From contig CAXMNX010000005.1 of NCBI GenBank assembly GCA_964194845.1, positions 1 through 64,000 of the forward strand: a stretch of 64,000 nucleotides of DNA, written 5' to 3'. The notes beneath the pieces are model-generated. The model ran no database searches, was not told the DNA's origin, and saw only the letters and a list, made by a program, of their open reading frames with translations. A program made the translations under genes and the position numbers. Source of the stretch: CAXMNX01 sp964194845 (lineage in GTDB: Bacteria > Pseudomonadota > Alphaproteobacteria > Rhodobacterales > Rhodobacteraceae). Each line of letters starts with the position of its first letter. Positions within the stretch are counted from its first letter, which is position 1. Positions 24,158-34,419 of this stretch are shown here, piece after piece.

Positions 24158-26077
24158 ATGACGCCATGCCGCCCCGCTGCGATTGCCCTGAACGCAACGC
24201 ATGATATTGGCGACAAGCCTCGGAAATGGCTGATCTTTGTGGCAACGGCAGTCTTGTTGATCCTCGGTGCGACGGGCCTTGCACGCGCCGAAAGTCACGA
24301 GCCCGTCACCATAACGCACGCCTATTCCAACTTCGGTGATCCGAAATACGGCGCTGATTTCCCCCATCTGGACTATGTGAACCCGGATGCGCCAAAGGGC
24401 GGAGAGATCAGCACCTGGGCGTCGGGCAACTTTGACAGCTTCAATAATTACACCCGCAAAGGCGTCGCGGGCGCGGGTCTGGCGCTGATGTACGAGAACA
24501 TCCTGGTCGGCACGGCGGATGATGCTTACGGCAACTACTGCTTTCTTTGCACGACGATGGAATACCCCGAAAGCCGCGACTGGGTGATTTTCAATCTGCG
24601 CGACGACGTCACGTTTTCCGACGGCACGCCAATGTCAGCTGAAGACGTCAAATTCACGTTCGATCTTTTCATGGAGCAGGGGCTGCCGGAATACGTGAAC
24701 GTTGTGCAGGGATTTGTGTCGTCGCTCGAATTGCTGGACAGCCATAGGATCAAGTTCAATTTCACCGAAGAAGCGCCGCGGCGCGAAGTTATCTCGTTCG
24801 CGGGCGGCACGCCGTTGTTTTCCAAGGTCTGGTTCGAGGCCACCGGCGCGCGGATTGACGATTCGACGCTGGAGCCGTTCCTGGGGACCGGCCCCTATGT
24901 GATCGAAAATTTCGATGTCGGACGGCAGATTATCTATGGTCGGAGTCCGAATTATTGGGGCGCGGATCATCCGTTCAACGTCGGCCAGAACAACTTTGAC
25001 CGCATCCGTTACGAATATTTCGCCGACAGCTCGGCCGCACTCGAGGCGTTTAAGGCGGGTGAATATACATTTCGAAACGAGAATTCGTCAAAGGACTGGG
25101 CGACAGGATACGATTTTCCCGGCGTTCACAACCGCTGGGTCAAGAAAGAGGAACTGTTCGATGGGACCATCGGGTCGGCGCAGTCATTCATATTCAACCT
25201 TCGCCGCCCTAAATGGCAGGATCCGCGGGTGCGCGAAGCTGTCCGGCTGATGTTCAACTTCGAATTTTCGAATGAGTCGCTGTTTTTCGGGCTTTACGAG
25301 CGCGTCAATTCGTTCTGGGAAAACTCGGATCTGGAAGCGCGCGGCGTCCCGACATCGGCAGAGATTGCGATATTACAGCCGTTGGTGGATGAGGGGATTT
25401 TGCAGGCCTCAATTCTAACGGATGAGGCACTTTCGGCGCCAACCAGTGGTGCCCGAAACTTTGACCGGCGTAATCTTCGCCAGGCTGCCGCGCTTTTGGA
25501 TGACGCAGGCTGGATCCTTGGCGATGACGGCTTGCGCCGGCAGGATGGCGAAATCCTGGACATGCTGATCCTGATGTTCAGCCCGGCATTTGACCGGATC
25601 GTGAACCCCTATATCGAGAACCTTCGTCGCCTTGGTATCGACGCCAAGTTGGAACGTGTCGATATCAGCCAGTATATCGACCGCCGCCGCACCTCGGATT
25701 ACGATCTGGTCAACCACACGTTTAGCATGGGGTTCGAGCCGGGTTTCGGGCTGCGCCAGTGGTACGGGTCCGAAACAGCCGAAGACAGTTCCCGCAATCT
25801 AATGGGGCTTCAGAACGCGGCGGTGGACCAGCTTTTGGAACATGTGATCGACGCCAAGACGCTGGAAGATCTGAGCACGGCGACCCATGCACTGGATCGC
25901 GTTTTGCGGGCTGAAGGCTTCTGGGTGCAGCAATGGTTCAAAGATGTGCATACCGTCGCTTACTACGACATGTTCCGCTATCCCGAACCGGTACCGCCAT
26001 TTTCAATCGGCCAGTTCAGCTGGTGGTGGCATGACGCCGAAGGTGAACAGCGCCTGAAAGACGCAGGCGCGCTCTGA
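24158..26077 (+). CDS. yejA: Oligopeptide ABC transporter substrate-binding protein, YejA-like
   Basis: A 639-residue periplasmic protein. A long N-terminal signal region (hydrophobic WLIFVATAVLLILG) precedes a mature part beginning near ESHEPVTITHAYSNFGDPKY. The DYVNPDAPKGGEISTWASG block and the length over 600 residues are typical of YejA/MlaX-like peptide binders. The frame opens earlier (24107), but the ATG at 24158 has GGAGGA eight bases upstream. It is the first gene of a four-gene yejABEF operon for peptide (microcin C-type) uptake; the yejB start is 12 bases after the stop. Confidence 0.92.
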   Translation: MTPCRPAAIALNATHDIGDKPRKWLIFVATAVLLILGATGLARAESHEPVTITHAYSNFGDPKYGADFPHLDYVNPDAPKGGEISTWASGNFDSFNNYTRKGVAGAGLALMYENILVGTADDAYGNYCFLCTTMEYPESRDWVIFNLRDDVTFSDGTPMSAEDVKFTFDLFMEQGLPEYVNVVQGFVSSLELLDSHRIKFNFTEEAPRREVISFAGGTPLFSKVWFEATGARIDDSTLEPFLGTGPYVIENFDVGRQIIYGRSPNYWGADHPFNVGQNNFDRIRYEYFADSSAALEAFKAGEYTFRNENSSKDWATGYDFPGVHNRWVKKEELFDGTIGSAQSFIFNLRRPKWQDPRVREAVRLMFNFEFSNESLFFGLYERVNSFWENSDLEARGVPTSAEIAILQPLVDEGILQASILTDEALSAPTSGARNFDRRNLRQAAALLDDAGWILGDDGLRRQDGEILDMLILMFSPAFDRIVNPYIENLRRLGIDAKLERVDISQYIDRRRTSDYDLVNHTFSMGFEPGFGLRQWYGSETAEDSSRNLMGLQNAAVDQLLEHVIDAKTLEDLSTATHALDRVLRAEGFWVQQWFKDVHTVAYYDMFRYPEPVPPFSIGQFSWWWHDAEGEQRLKDAGAL

Positions 26078-26089
26078 CGAGGCACGAAA

Positions 26090-27169
26090 ATGGGCGCATA
26101 TATCATACGGCGGCTTTTGCTGATCATCCCGACGCTTTTCGGGATCATGCTGATCAACTTTGCGCTGACGCAATTTGTGCCGGGCGGCCCGATTGAACAG
26201 ATCATAGCGAACCTGGAAGGCACCGGCGACGTCTTCGAGACGATCTCGGGCGGTGGGTCCGAGACATTTCAGTCCGAGAGCGACAGCGGATATATCGGTG
26301 CGCGCGGCCTGCCGCAGGAATTTATTGAACAGCTCGAGAAGGAATTTGGGTTCGACAAGCCTGCACATATCCGGTTCGCGAATATGTTGTGGAATTACGT
26401 CCGGTTCGATTTTGGCGAAAGCTATTTCCGATCAATCAGTGTGATTGATCTGGTTGCCGAAAAAATGCCGGTCAGCATCACGTTGGGGCTTTGGTCAACG
26501 GTCCTTGCCTATCTCATCTCGATCCCGCTGGGCATTCGAAAAGCGGTGCGCGACGGCACCAGCTTTGACACCTGGACCAGCGGGTTGATTATCGTCGCCT
26601 ACGCAATTCCGGGGTTCTTGTTTGCAATTCTGCTTTTGGTGCTTTTTGCGGGCGGATCGTTCTATCAATGGTTCCCGCTTCGGGGGCTGACGTCAGACAA
26701 CTTTGAAGACCTGAGCCTTATCGGCAAGGCCGTCGACTATTTATGGCACATCAGCCTTCCGGTCCTTGCATCGTCAATTTCGGGATTTGCGACGCTGACA
26801 CTTTTGACGAAGAACAGCTTTCTTGACGAGATCAACAAGCAATACGTGATCACCGCCAAGGCGAAGGGATTGGGCGAAAAGCAGGTTCTGTACGGCCATG
26901 TCTTCCGCAACGCGATGCTGATCGTCATTGCCGGGTTCCCGTCGCTGTTCATCGGAATATTCTTCGGCTCGTCGCTGATCATCGAGACGATCTTCTCGCT
27001 CGACGGTCTTGGCCGACTTGGTTTCGAGGCGGCGGTCGCACGCGACTATCCGGTGATATTCGGCACGCTTTTCGCCTTTGGCCTGGTTGGCCTGCTGATC
27101 GGTATCTTGTCGGACCTGATGTACGTCTTCGTCGATCCGCGCATCGACTTCGAGCGGCGGGAGGTCTGA
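26090..27169 (+). CDS. yejB: Oligopeptide ABC transporter permease, YejB-like
   Basis: A 359-residue inner-membrane protein starting [20 protein letters not shown], with six predicted helices and the permease EAA-type loop ([20 protein letters not shown]). It carries a family-typical periplasmic insert after the first helix (about 35-75, with [10 protein letters not shown]). It pairs with YejE to form the channel. It is placed directly between yejA and yejE. Confidence 0.95.
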   Translation: MGAYIIRRLLLIIPTLFGIMLINFALTQFVPGGPIEQIIANLEGTGDVFETISGGGSETFQSESDSGYIGARGLPQEFIEQLEKEFGFDKPAHIRFANMLWNYVRFDFGESYFRSISVIDLVAEKMPVSITLGLWSTVLAYLISIPLGIRKAVRDGTSFDTWTSGLIIVAYAIPGFLFAILLLVLFAGGSFYQWFPLRGLTSDNFEDLSLIGKAVDYLWHISLPVLASSISGFATLTLLTKNSFLDEINKQYVITAKAKGLGEKQVLYGHVFRNAMLIVIAGFPSLFIGIFFGSSLIIETIFSLDGLGRLGFEAAVARDYPVIFGTLFAFGLVGLLIGILSDLMYVFVDPRIDFERREV

Positions 27170-27173
27170 GGCC

Positions 27174-28355
27174 ATGGCAATGCCAGAACCAACAGTCGAA
27201 GCGCCCGCGACGCCGAAACCGCCATTGCCCGTCAAACCTGCACGGCGACCGCGACTGTCGCCGCTGAACCAACGGCGTTGGCGAAATTTCACGCGCAATC
27301 GCCGCGCTTACTGGTCGCTTATAGTCTTCGCGGTGCTTTTTGGGATCAGCCTGTTTGCCGAGTTTTTGGCCAACGACCGGCCAATTCTGCTTAAGCATCG
27401 CGGCGAATACTACATGCCGATCTTCACATTTTATCCTGAGACAACTTTCGGCGGCGATTTCGCGGGCAAAACCGAATACGCCTACGAAGACGTTCAATGT
27501 CTGATCATCACCGGCGGCAATCAGGATTGCTATGATGAGCCGGAACGCATTCTGGCCGAGGCCGAAACCGGCGTCGTTGATGGCGAAGAGATCGACAAGG
27601 GCTGGATGCTTTGGCCGCCGGTTCGCTATCACTACAAAACCATCGTCGATAAACCCGGTCCGGCTCCCGGACCGCCCGATGGGCTGAACTGGCTTGGCAC
27701 CGATGATACCAAGCGCGATGTGGTGGCACGGGTCGTCTATGGGTTCCGATTATCCATTATGTTCACATTGATCGTGACGACCATCGCAAGCGTTATCGGG
27801 GTGATTGCGGGTGCCATGCAGGGCTTTTTCGGCGGCTGGCTGGACCTGATATTTCAGCGAATGCTGGAGATATGGAGCTCGACGCCCTCGCTTTACGTGA
27901 TCATCATCATGTTTGCGATCTTTGGGCGAAGTTTCTGGATGCTGGTCTTTCTGACGGTGCTTTTCGGCTGGCCCGCGCTGGTCGGCGTTGTTCGCGCCGA
28001 GTTTCTGAGGGCGCGCAATCTGGAATATGTGCGCGCCGCCAAGGCGCTGGGCGTGTCAAACTGGACGATTATGTTCCGGCATATGCTGCCGAACGCGATG
28101 GTCGCGACGCTGACGCTGCTGCCGTTCATCATCACCGGCGCAATCGGTGGGTTGGCGGCGCTCGATTTCCTCGGCTACGGGCTGCCATCGTCAGCGCCGT
28201 CTTTGGGCGAGCTGACCCTGCAAGCAAAGCAAAACCTGCAAGCGCCCTGGCTGGCGTTCACCGCCTTTTTCACCTTCGCCATCATGCTGAGCCTGCTAGT
28301 CTTCATATTCGAGGGCGTGCGCGACGCCTTTGATCCCAGAAAGACCTTCCAGTGA
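27174..28355 (+). CDS. yejE: Oligopeptide ABC transporter permease, YejE-like
   Basis: A 393-residue permease with SPLNQRRWRNFTRNRRAYWS before helix 1 and the EAA-type loop AAKALGVSNWTIMFRHMLPN. It is roughly 50 residues longer than E. coli YejE: an added Pro-rich cytoplasmic N-terminus (about 1-25) and a longer periplasmic loop carrying two cysteines (DVQCLIITGGNQDCYDEP). The stop overlaps the GTG of yejF (GTGA), indicating coupled translation. Confidence 0.95.
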   Translation: MAMPEPTVEAPATPKPPLPVKPARRPRLSPLNQRRWRNFTRNRRAYWSLIVFAVLFGISLFAEFLANDRPILLKHRGEYYMPIFTFYPETTFGGDFAGKTEYAYEDVQCLIITGGNQDCYDEPERILAEAETGVVDGEEIDKGWMLWPPVRYHYKTIVDKPGPAPGPPDGLNWLGTDDTKRDVVARVVYGFRLSIMFTLIVTTIASVIGVIAGAMQGFFGGWLDLIFQRMLEIWSSTPSLYVIIIMFAIFGRSFWMLVFLTVLFGWPALVGVVRAEFLRARNLEYVRAAKALGVSNWTIMFRHMLPNAMVATLTLLPFIITGAIGGLAALDFLGYGLPSSAPSLGELTLQAKQNLQAPWLAFTAFFTFAIMLSLLVFIFEGVRDAFDPRKTFQ

Positions 28356-29950
28356 GCGCTGTTCTTGAAGTCAGGAATCTGAGCGTCGGGTTCCGGCAGG
28401 ACGGTGCCGTGACTGCGGCGGTCGCCGGTGTGAGTTTCAATGTTCAAAAGGGCGAAACCGTCGCGCTGGTCGGCGAAAGTGGATCAGGCAAGTCGGTGAC
28501 CGCGCTTTCAACGGTATCGCTTCTGCCCGACAGCGCCGAGATTTCGGGTTCGGTTCTATACGAAGGCGCCGAGATGGTCGGCGCAAATGAAGATGAGCTT
28601 CGGCGCGTCCGTGGCAACGATATAAGCTTCATATTCCAGGAACCGATGACCTCGCTCAACCCCCTGCACACGCTGGAAAAACAGCTGGCGGAATCGATCC
28701 GGCTGCATCAGGGGCTGGAAGGTGCAGCCGTGCGGACCCGGATACTGGAGCTTCTGGATCAGGTTGGCATTATCGACCCGGAAAGCCGGTTGTCGGCCTA
28801 TCCGCACCAGCTTTCCGGCGGCCAGCGCCAGCGGGTGATGATCGCGATGGCGCTGGCGAACGGGCCCGAACTTTTGATCGCCGACGAGCCGACGACGGCG
28901 CTGGACGTGACGATCCAGGCGCAGATCCTGGAACTTTTGGCCGACCTGAAAGACCGGCTGGGCATGTCGATGCTGTTCATCACCCATGATCTGGGCATTG
29001 TGCGAAAGTTTGCCGACCGGGTCTGCGTCATGAAGGACGGCGAGATTGTCGAGCGCGGTTCAACCGCCGAGATCTTCGATAATCCGCAGCACGCTTATAC
29101 ACAGACGCTTTTGTCGGCGGAATCGACCGGCGTTCCTGACCCGGTTCCGCACGGCTCCGAAGTTGTCGCGGAAACCGATGCACTGCGGATCTGGTTCCCG
29201 ATCCAGCGCGGATTGCTGAAGCGCACTGTCGGTTACGTCAAGGCGGTCAATGCGGCAACGTTGAGTGTTCGGGCGGGCGAAACCGTTGGCATTGTGGGCG
29301 AAAGCGGGTCCGGCAAGACGACGCTGGCGCTGGCGATCATGCGGCTTATTTCGTCCAAAGGACCGGTGAGTTTTCTTGGCCGAAACATTCAGGGCCTGCG
29401 GTCGCGTGAAATGCGCCCCTTGCGCGCTGATATGCAGATTGTCTTTCAGGACCCCTACGGTTCGCTGAGCCCGCGGATGACCGCCGAGGAGATTATTTCC
29501 GAAGGGCTGACGATCCACGAAGTGGACAAGGGTCGCGACCGCCGCGAAATGGTCGCCGAAATAATGGACGAGGTGGGCCTGGATCCGGGCACGATGCACC
29601 GCTATCCGCACGAGTTTTCCGGCGGGCAGCGGCAGCGGATTGCCATCGCCAGGGCAATGATCTTAAGACCCAAACTCGTCGTGCTCGATGAGCCGACCAG
29701 TGCGTTGGACATGACTGTGCAGGTACAAATCGTCGATCTGTTGCGCGAGTTGCAGAAGAAATACGGGCTGGCGTATCTTTTTATCAGCCATGACCTGAAG
29801 GTCGTTCGTGCGTTATCCCACAAAGTGATCGTGATGAAGCGCGGCGATGTGGTGGAGCAGGGCGATGCCGCGCAGATATTCGATAACCCGCAAACCGATT
29901 ATACCCGCGAATTGATGGCCGCGGCCTTCGAGGTGAAAGCGGTATCCTGA
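28352..29950 (+). CDS. yejF: Oligopeptide ABC transporter ATPase, YejF-like (duplicated ATPase)
   Basis: A 532-residue protein with two complete ABC domains. Domain 1 has Walker [11 protein letters not shown], signature LSGGQRQRV and Walker [12 protein letters not shown]. Domain 2 has [19 protein letters not shown] and [11 protein letters not shown]. One polypeptide thus energises both half sites. The start is a GTG overlapping the yejE stop. It is the last gene of yejABEF; the element at 29952-29995 follows. Confidence 0.96.
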   Translation: MSAVLEVRNLSVGFRQDGAVTAAVAGVSFNVQKGETVALVGESGSGKSVTALSTVSLLPDSAEISGSVLYEGAEMVGANEDELRRVRGNDISFIFQEPMTSLNPLHTLEKQLAESIRLHQGLEGAAVRTRILELLDQVGIIDPESRLSAYPHQLSGGQRQRVMIAMALANGPELLIADEPTTALDVTIQAQILELLADLKDRLGMSMLFITHDLGIVRKFADRVCVMKDGEIVERGSTAEIFDNPQHAYTQTLLSAESTGVPDPVPHGSEVVAETDALRIWFPIQRGLLKRTVGYVKAVNAATLSVRAGETVGIVGESGSGKTTLALAIMRLISSKGPVSFLGRNIQGLRSREMRPLRADMQIVFQDPYGSLSPRMTAEEIISEGLTIHEVDKGRDRREMVAEIMDEVGLDPGTMHRYPHEFSGGQRQRIAIARAMILRPKLVVLDEPTSALDMTVQVQIVDLLRELQKKYGLAYLFISHDLKVVRALSHKVIVMKRGDVVEQGDAAQIFDNPQTDYTRELMAAAFEVKAVS

Positions 29951-29951
29951 G

Positions 29952-29995
29952 GGGGTTAGCCCCGGACCACATGTGCGTATTTATGAAAAGATGAA
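29952..29995 (+). repeat. Intergenic element, diverged copy 3
   Basis: A short GGGG-TTAG-CCCC hairpin directly after the yejF stop is followed by GTGCGTATTTATGAAAAGAT, resembling the tail of the elements at 441-492 and 22442-22495. Confidence 0.35.
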
Positions 29996-30138
29996 TGGTG
30001 TCGGCGAGGCGGGGCGCGGTCACGTCGGGCGTGGAACTCATGTGGTCAGACTGCCATGATCCCTGGCGATTGGGCCAGACGGTGCTGGTCTTGGCCAATC
30101 ACCGCCGCTAGAGAAAAGCGGACGTTTGAGTTGGGCCA

Positions 30139-31227
30139 ATGACACACGCAATCCGACCGCAACCCGGGATCGAAGAGATCGTGCGCTATAAGGGCGGCGA
30201 CAGCTGTCTGGCGGCGCGCGATGACGTGCTGAAACTCAGCTCGAACGAGAACCCTTTCGGCGCGCCTGAGGCCGCTAAAGAAGCGTTGCGGCGCGCTGGC
30301 GCTGTTCTGCACCGGTATCCCTCAAGCGATCATGCAGACCTTCGCGCGGCGATTGCGGAAGTCCACGGTCTGGATGCCGACCGGATCATCTGCGGTGCCG
30401 GTTCGGACGAGATCATCACGTTTCTCTGCCAGGCCTATGCCGGGCCGGGAACGCAAGTGATCTACACCGAACACGGGTTCTCAATGTATCGAATATCTGC
30501 GTTTGCCGCGAGTGCGACACCGATTGAGGTGCCAGAGCGCGAGCGGGTTGTTGACGTCGATGCGATCCTTTCCGGGGTAACGCAAGCGACGCGGATTGTC
30601 TTTGTCACCAATCCCGGCAACCCGACGGGTACCATGCCGCCAATGGACGACATTGCCCGATTGGCGGCGGCGTTGCCCGATCATGTGCTGCTGGTGCTGG
30701 ACGGGGCTTATGCAGAGTTCGCCGATGACTATGACGGCGGCGCGGCTTTAATCGACGCACGCGAAAACATTGTGATGACACGCACGCTTTCGAAGATTTA
30801 CGGGCTGGGCGGATTGCGCGTTGGTTGGGGGTATGGACCCGGCCATGTGATCGATACGCTGAACCGGGTGCGCGGGCCGTTCAACCTTGGCGCGGCGCAA
30901 CTGGCGGCGGCGGAGGCCGCGATGCGGGATCGCGAATTTGTCGCGCGTTGCCGGGTCGAAAACGCGCGGATGAGGGTCTGGTTGGCAAAGGCGCTGGCAG
31001 GTGTCGGCGTGCCGTCTGATCCGTCTTGCGCAAATTTCATTCTCGCGCGGTTTTCCGATCAAGGCGAGGCAGATGCGTGCGAAACTGCTCTTCGCGAAGA
31101 TGGCATCTTGGTGCGCAAGGTCGCGGGCTATAAATTGCCCGATTGTTTGCGTATCACGGTCGGCACCGAGCCCGATTGTGAGCGCGTGGCTGCGTCAATC
31201 GGGCGATTTAAGGAGGGACGGTCGTGA
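30139..31227 (+). CDS. hisC: Histidinol-phosphate aminotransferase (HisC-type)
   Basis: A 362-residue class I/II PLP aminotransferase: [20 protein letters not shown] at the N-terminus, NPGNPTGTM, and the PLP lysine in [19 protein letters not shown]. It converts histidinol phosphate and 2-oxoglutarate in histidine synthesis; many such enzymes also transaminate aromatic amino acids. The GTGA overlap with a prephenate/arogenate dehydrogenase suggests that an aromatic role is likely here. Confidence 0.93.
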   Translation: MTHAIRPQPGIEEIVRYKGGDSCLAARDDVLKLSSNENPFGAPEAAKEALRRAGAVLHRYPSSDHADLRAAIAEVHGLDADRIICGAGSDEIITFLCQAYAGPGTQVIYTEHGFSMYRISAFAASATPIEVPERERVVDVDAILSGVTQATRIVFVTNPGNPTGTMPPMDDIARLAAALPDHVLLVLDGAYAEFADDYDGGAALIDARENIVMTRTLSKIYGLGGLRVGWGYGPGHVIDTLNRVRGPFNLGAAQLAAAEAAMRDREFVARCRVENARMRVWLAKALAGVGVPSDPSCANFILARFSDQGEADACETALREDGILVRKVAGYKLPDCLRITVGTEPDCERVAASIGRFKEGRS

Positions 31228-32144
31228 GCCAGGTATACGAGCGCGTCGCGCTGATGGGTCTGGGGCTGATTGCGTCGTCGATGGCACATGCGATGCGTGC
31301 AGGGGGACTTGCCGGCGAGATTGTCGGCACCGCGCGATCGGCTGAGACCCGCGACACTGTTCGCGAGCTTGGGTTTTGCGACCGCGTGACCGAAAGCGCC
31401 GCCGAGGCCGTCAAAGGTGCGGACCTTGTGGTTCTGGCGGTGCCTATTGGTGCCATGGAGGACGTCGCCCGCGAGATCGGCCCGCATCTGGCGGAAGGTT
31501 CGACAGTCACGGACGTCGGTTCGGTCAAGCAGGCGGTTGTCGCCGCGGTCAATCCGCATATTCCCGCTGGCGTTCACTTTATTCCGGGGCATCCGCTGGC
31601 GGGGACTGAACATTCCGGCCCGCGTTCGGGCTTCGCCGAATTGTTCGAGAACCGGTATTGCATCCTGCTGCCGAGCGAAGACGCGGACAAGGGTGCAGTC
31701 GAGCGTCTGACCCAGTTCTGGGCTGCGATGGGTGCCATTGTCGAGATTATGGATATCGAGCATCATGATCTGGTTCTGGCGGTCACCAGTCATACGCCGC
31801 ACCTTATTGCCTATACGATGGTCGGGGTTGCCGATGATCTGCGCCGTGTCACCGACAGCGAGGTTGTCAAATATTCCGCTGCCGGATTTCGGGATTTCAC
31901 GCGGATCGCCGCGAGCGATCCAACGATGTGGCGCGATGTTTTCCTGAACAACAAGGAGGCGACGCTGGAAATCCTCGGGCGATTTACAGAAGAGCTTTTT
32001 GCGCTTCAGCGGGCGATCCGAACCGGTGACGGCGATCACCTTTTTGACTATTTCACCCGCACGCGGGCGATCCGTCGGGGGATCATCGAGGCCGGGCAGG
32101 ATACTGACGCGCCGGATTTCGGGCGGATCGGGAATAAAAAATGA
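31224..32144 (+). CDS. tyrC: Prephenate/arogenate dehydrogenase
   Basis: A 306-residue protein with an N-terminal dinucleotide fold ([17 protein letters not shown]) and the TyrA catalytic blocks [27 protein letters not shown] and [12 protein letters not shown]. It oxidatively decarboxylates prephenate (or arogenate) on the way to tyrosine. Translation starts at a GTG overlapping the hisC stop, and its own TGA overlaps the start of the extensin-like gene, so the three form one coupled unit. Confidence 0.95.
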   Translation: MSQVYERVALMGLGLIASSMAHAMRAGGLAGEIVGTARSAETRDTVRELGFCDRVTESAAEAVKGADLVVLAVPIGAMEDVAREIGPHLAEGSTVTDVGSVKQAVVAAVNPHIPAGVHFIPGHPLAGTEHSGPRSGFAELFENRYCILLPSEDADKGAVERLTQFWAAMGAIVEIMDIEHHDLVLAVTSHTPHLIAYTMVGVADDLRRVTDSEVVKYSAAGFRDFTRIAASDPTMWRDVFLNNKEATLEILGRFTEELFALQRAIRTGDGDHLFDYFTRTRAIRRGIIEAGQDTDAPDFGRIGNKK

Positions 32145-32716
32145 TGCGGGCAATTTCGATTTTCGCCTTGGCGCTGTTGGTTGCCTGTGGTGGCGGCAAT
32201 TCGGGCGGCGATATCCCTGGGGGAATCGTCGCGGTGAAACGCGCGCCGGTCAAGGGCCCGGGCGGCTGCGGCGTGCGGGATGCCTGGGTTGTCAGCGAGG
32301 TTGCAGGCGTTCGCCTGTCCCAACGCGCGATACTTGCGCCCGAAACGATGCGCGCGCTGGATCGCTGGGTCCGGCGTGGCGCGATCCCTGCGATCGGCGG
32401 ACGCGGCGGCGGATTGAAGGAGTTGCGCGTTGTATCGCATTACGCTTGTCGAAGCCGCAACAGCCGCCGCGGAGCCAGGCTATCGGAACATGCGAAAGGA
32501 CGCGCCATAGACATCGCGGCGTTCGTTCTGCGCGACGGCAGCAGGATTACGGTGCTTGATGGCTGGCATTCGGGCGAAAGTGGTCTTCTCAGGCGTCTGC
32601 ATTCGTCGGCCTGCGGGACATTCGGTACCGTGCTTGGCCCAAACGCCGACCGGTTTCATCGCGATCATTTCCATTTTGATGTCGCCAGCTATCGCGGCGG
32701 CGCCCATTGCCGCTGA
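32141..32716 (+). CDS. Extensin-like lipoprotein
   Basis: A 191-residue protein with a lipoprotein signal (ALALLVACGGG, lipobox Cys at about 16) and the extensin C-like domain: CGVRDAWVV, HYACRSRNSRRGARLSEHAK GRAIDI, and the HRDHFHFDV terminus with Cys pairs. The His/Asp pattern resembles D-Ala-D-Ala metallopeptidases (SEHAKGRAIDI; HFHFD), so cell-wall peptidase activity is plausible but unproven. Its start overlaps the tyrC stop. Confidence 0.88.
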   Translation: MMRAISIFALALLVACGGGNSGGDIPGGIVAVKRAPVKGPGGCGVRDAWVVSEVAGVRLSQRAILAPETMRALDRWVRRGAIPAIGGRGGGLKELRVVSHYACRSRNSRRGARLSEHAKGRAIDIAAFVLRDGSRITVLDGWHSGESGLLRRLHSSACGTFGTVLGPNADRFHRDHFHFDVASYRGGAHCR

Positions 32717-32737
32717 AGCGCGGCCAAGAAGCAATAC

Positions 32738-33739
32738 TCAACGGATTATCAACCTTGGTGCCGGACCCAACGGGATCAGGCCCAACGACACCTGACCGCG
32801 CGCGAATGTCAGCGGCGCGTCGATGGTGTCGGGCGGGCCGCTAAGTGCCGCCAGTAGCCCCAGCCCGCGCTCAAACGCTGGCGCGAGCGGTTCAGCGACC
32901 AGCCCTGTCGCCACCGCCATATCCAGAAGCCGCCGCCATTCCACGGCCTTCACGGTGATCTCGCCGCTTGGCAGACCGGTGTCGTCCACCGTCAATTCAC
33001 CGGCGGCGCGAAACGTGACGGTGCCCCATACTGCGGACAATTCGCCAAGGTCGATGTCGGTGATCTGCGGGCGTGCAACTTCGATAGCGGTGCGGTCCCA
33101 GGGCGCGGTAAAACCGACCGCTGCATCAATGCGCAGGCGTTCGATGCGACCGGGCAGCAAGTTTCCAGGGTCCAGCAGTGTTTTTGCCTCGTTCGTCGGC
33201 CTCAACCCAGTGATTTCTGCCCCGATCCGATGCGCATTTGCGCGTGCCGGCAGCGCTTCGGTGGCAAAGCGGCCCTGTTCCAGCGACATGTTCCAGCCAA
33301 GCGATGATGCAATCGCGAGGCTATCCACAACGATCGTCGCGCGATCAAGCGGCAGCGACGGGCTGGGCTCGAAAAAGATCGACCCGCGCGCATTTTCGTT
33401 GCTGATCGTCAGGGTCTGAACTGGCGTTGACAGACTGTGCTCGGACGGCAATACCGCGATCACCTGGTGTGGTTTGTAAGCCAGCGCCAGGATCTGAAGA
33501 AAGGGTGCCGTCCAGGCGACGCCGGTATCCGGGTCGGCCAGCCGAACTTCGGTCAGTGTCGTGTCGAACCGGTTGGGAAAGCCTTTGACGTTGATGTCTT
33601 TGACATCTGCCGCCCAGCCTTCGGCGCGGCGCGCATCGATCCACGTGGTCAGCGAACGGTCCAGCGCGGTGGACCCGAACGCCCACCAGAGCATCCAGAT
33701 CAAGGCAACCGACAGAATTACAACGATAAGACGGACCAT
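32738..33739 (-). CDS. DUF2125 domain-containing protein
   Basis: A 333-residue protein with one N-terminal membrane anchor (VRLIVVILSVALIWMLWWAF) and the DUF2125 pattern: GWAADVKDINVKGFPNRFDT, the WTAPFLQILALAYKPHQVIA block and a beta-rich C-terminus. This family is common in Alphaproteobacteria and has no known function; the fold is probably periplasmic. The frame extends upstream, but MVRLIVVIL at 33739 is the sensible start. Divergent from the cyclotransferase gene. Confidence 0.88.
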   Translation of the reverse strand: MVRLIVVILSVALIWMLWWAFGSTALDRSLTTWIDARRAEGWAADVKDINVKGFPNRFDTTLTEVRLADPDTGVAWTAPFLQILALAYKPHQVIAVLPSEHSLSTPVQTLTISNENARGSIFFEPSPSLPLDRATIVVDSLAIASSLGWNMSLEQGRFATEALPARANAHRIGAEITGLRPTNEAKTLLDPGNLLPGRIERLRIDAAVGFTAPWDRTAIEVARPQITDIDLGELSAVWGTVTFRAAGELTVDDTGLPSGEITVKAVEWRRLLDMAVATGLVAEPLAPAFERGLGLLAALSGPPDTIDAPLTFARGQVSLGLIPLGPAPRLIIR

Positions 33740-33781
33740 TTGCCCTTTTCCCTGCCACAGGCCCCCCGTATTAAGGCCGGC

Positions 33782-34345
33782 ATGAGCGAAGGACCAGAGA
33801 CACCACCGCACCCGCTATGGGTTTTTGGCTATGGATCGCTGATTTGGAACCCCGGATTTCCGGTCGCCGAACAAACTTTGGCAACTTTGACGGGCTTCAC
33901 ACGCAGTTTCTGCATGTCGTCGATCCATCATCGCGGGACGGACGAGGATCCAGGGCTGGTTCTGGCGCTTGATCCGCACGAAGACGGTCATTGTTATGGT
34001 GTCGGGTTTCGGGTTCCCGATGCGGATGCCGAGGCGACGCTAAGCTATCTGCGCGAACGCGAGCTGATATCGTCAGCCTATATCGAACGGGTGCTGTCGA
34101 TAACTCTGAACTCCGGCGCGACGGTCGCCGCACTGGTCTATGTCGTCGACACGCATCACGTTCAATATGTCGGTGGCCTGCCGCTGGAACGCCAGGCCGA
34201 AATTATTGCCCAGGCGGTTGGCGGCCGAGGCCCCAACACCGAATATCTTTGGAACACGGTCACGCATCTGCACGAGCTTGGAATAGCTGACGAGGAGTTG
34301 GACTGGCTAAGCGGGCGGGTGCGCGAATTGACGCGGATCGCCTGA
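33782..34345 (+). CDS. Gamma-glutamylcyclotransferase (ChaC-like)
   Basis: A 187-residue protein with the FGYGSLIWNPGF motif (about 15-26) of the gamma-glutamylcyclotransferase fold and a likely catalytic Glu near residue 94 (YLRERELISSAY). ChaC-type enzymes cleave glutathione to 5-oxoproline and Cys-Gly. The open frame runs upstream into the DUF2125 gene on the other strand, but homology begins at WVFGYGS, so the ATG at 33782 is used. Confidence 0.92.
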   Translation: MSEGPETPPHPLWVFGYGSLIWNPGFPVAEQTLATLTGFTRSFCMSSIHHRGTDEDPGLVLALDPHEDGHCYGVGFRVPDADAEATLSYLRERELISSAYIERVLSITLNSGATVAALVYVVDTHHVQYVGGLPLERQAEIIAQAVGGRGPNTEYLWNTVTHLHELGIADEELDWLSGRVRELTRIA

Positions 34346-34419
34346 TTTTATTCAGGTTGGCAGGGCGTTGGCCTTGGCTTATTGTTCGCGAAAGAAAACA
34401 GCGACAGGACCGGGCCCTG

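Noticed and set aside
33437..33781. N-terminal extension of the gamma-glutamylcyclotransferase
   Set aside because: The upstream frame lies antisense to the DUF2125 gene, and family homology begins at the FGYGSL block after the ATG at 33782.
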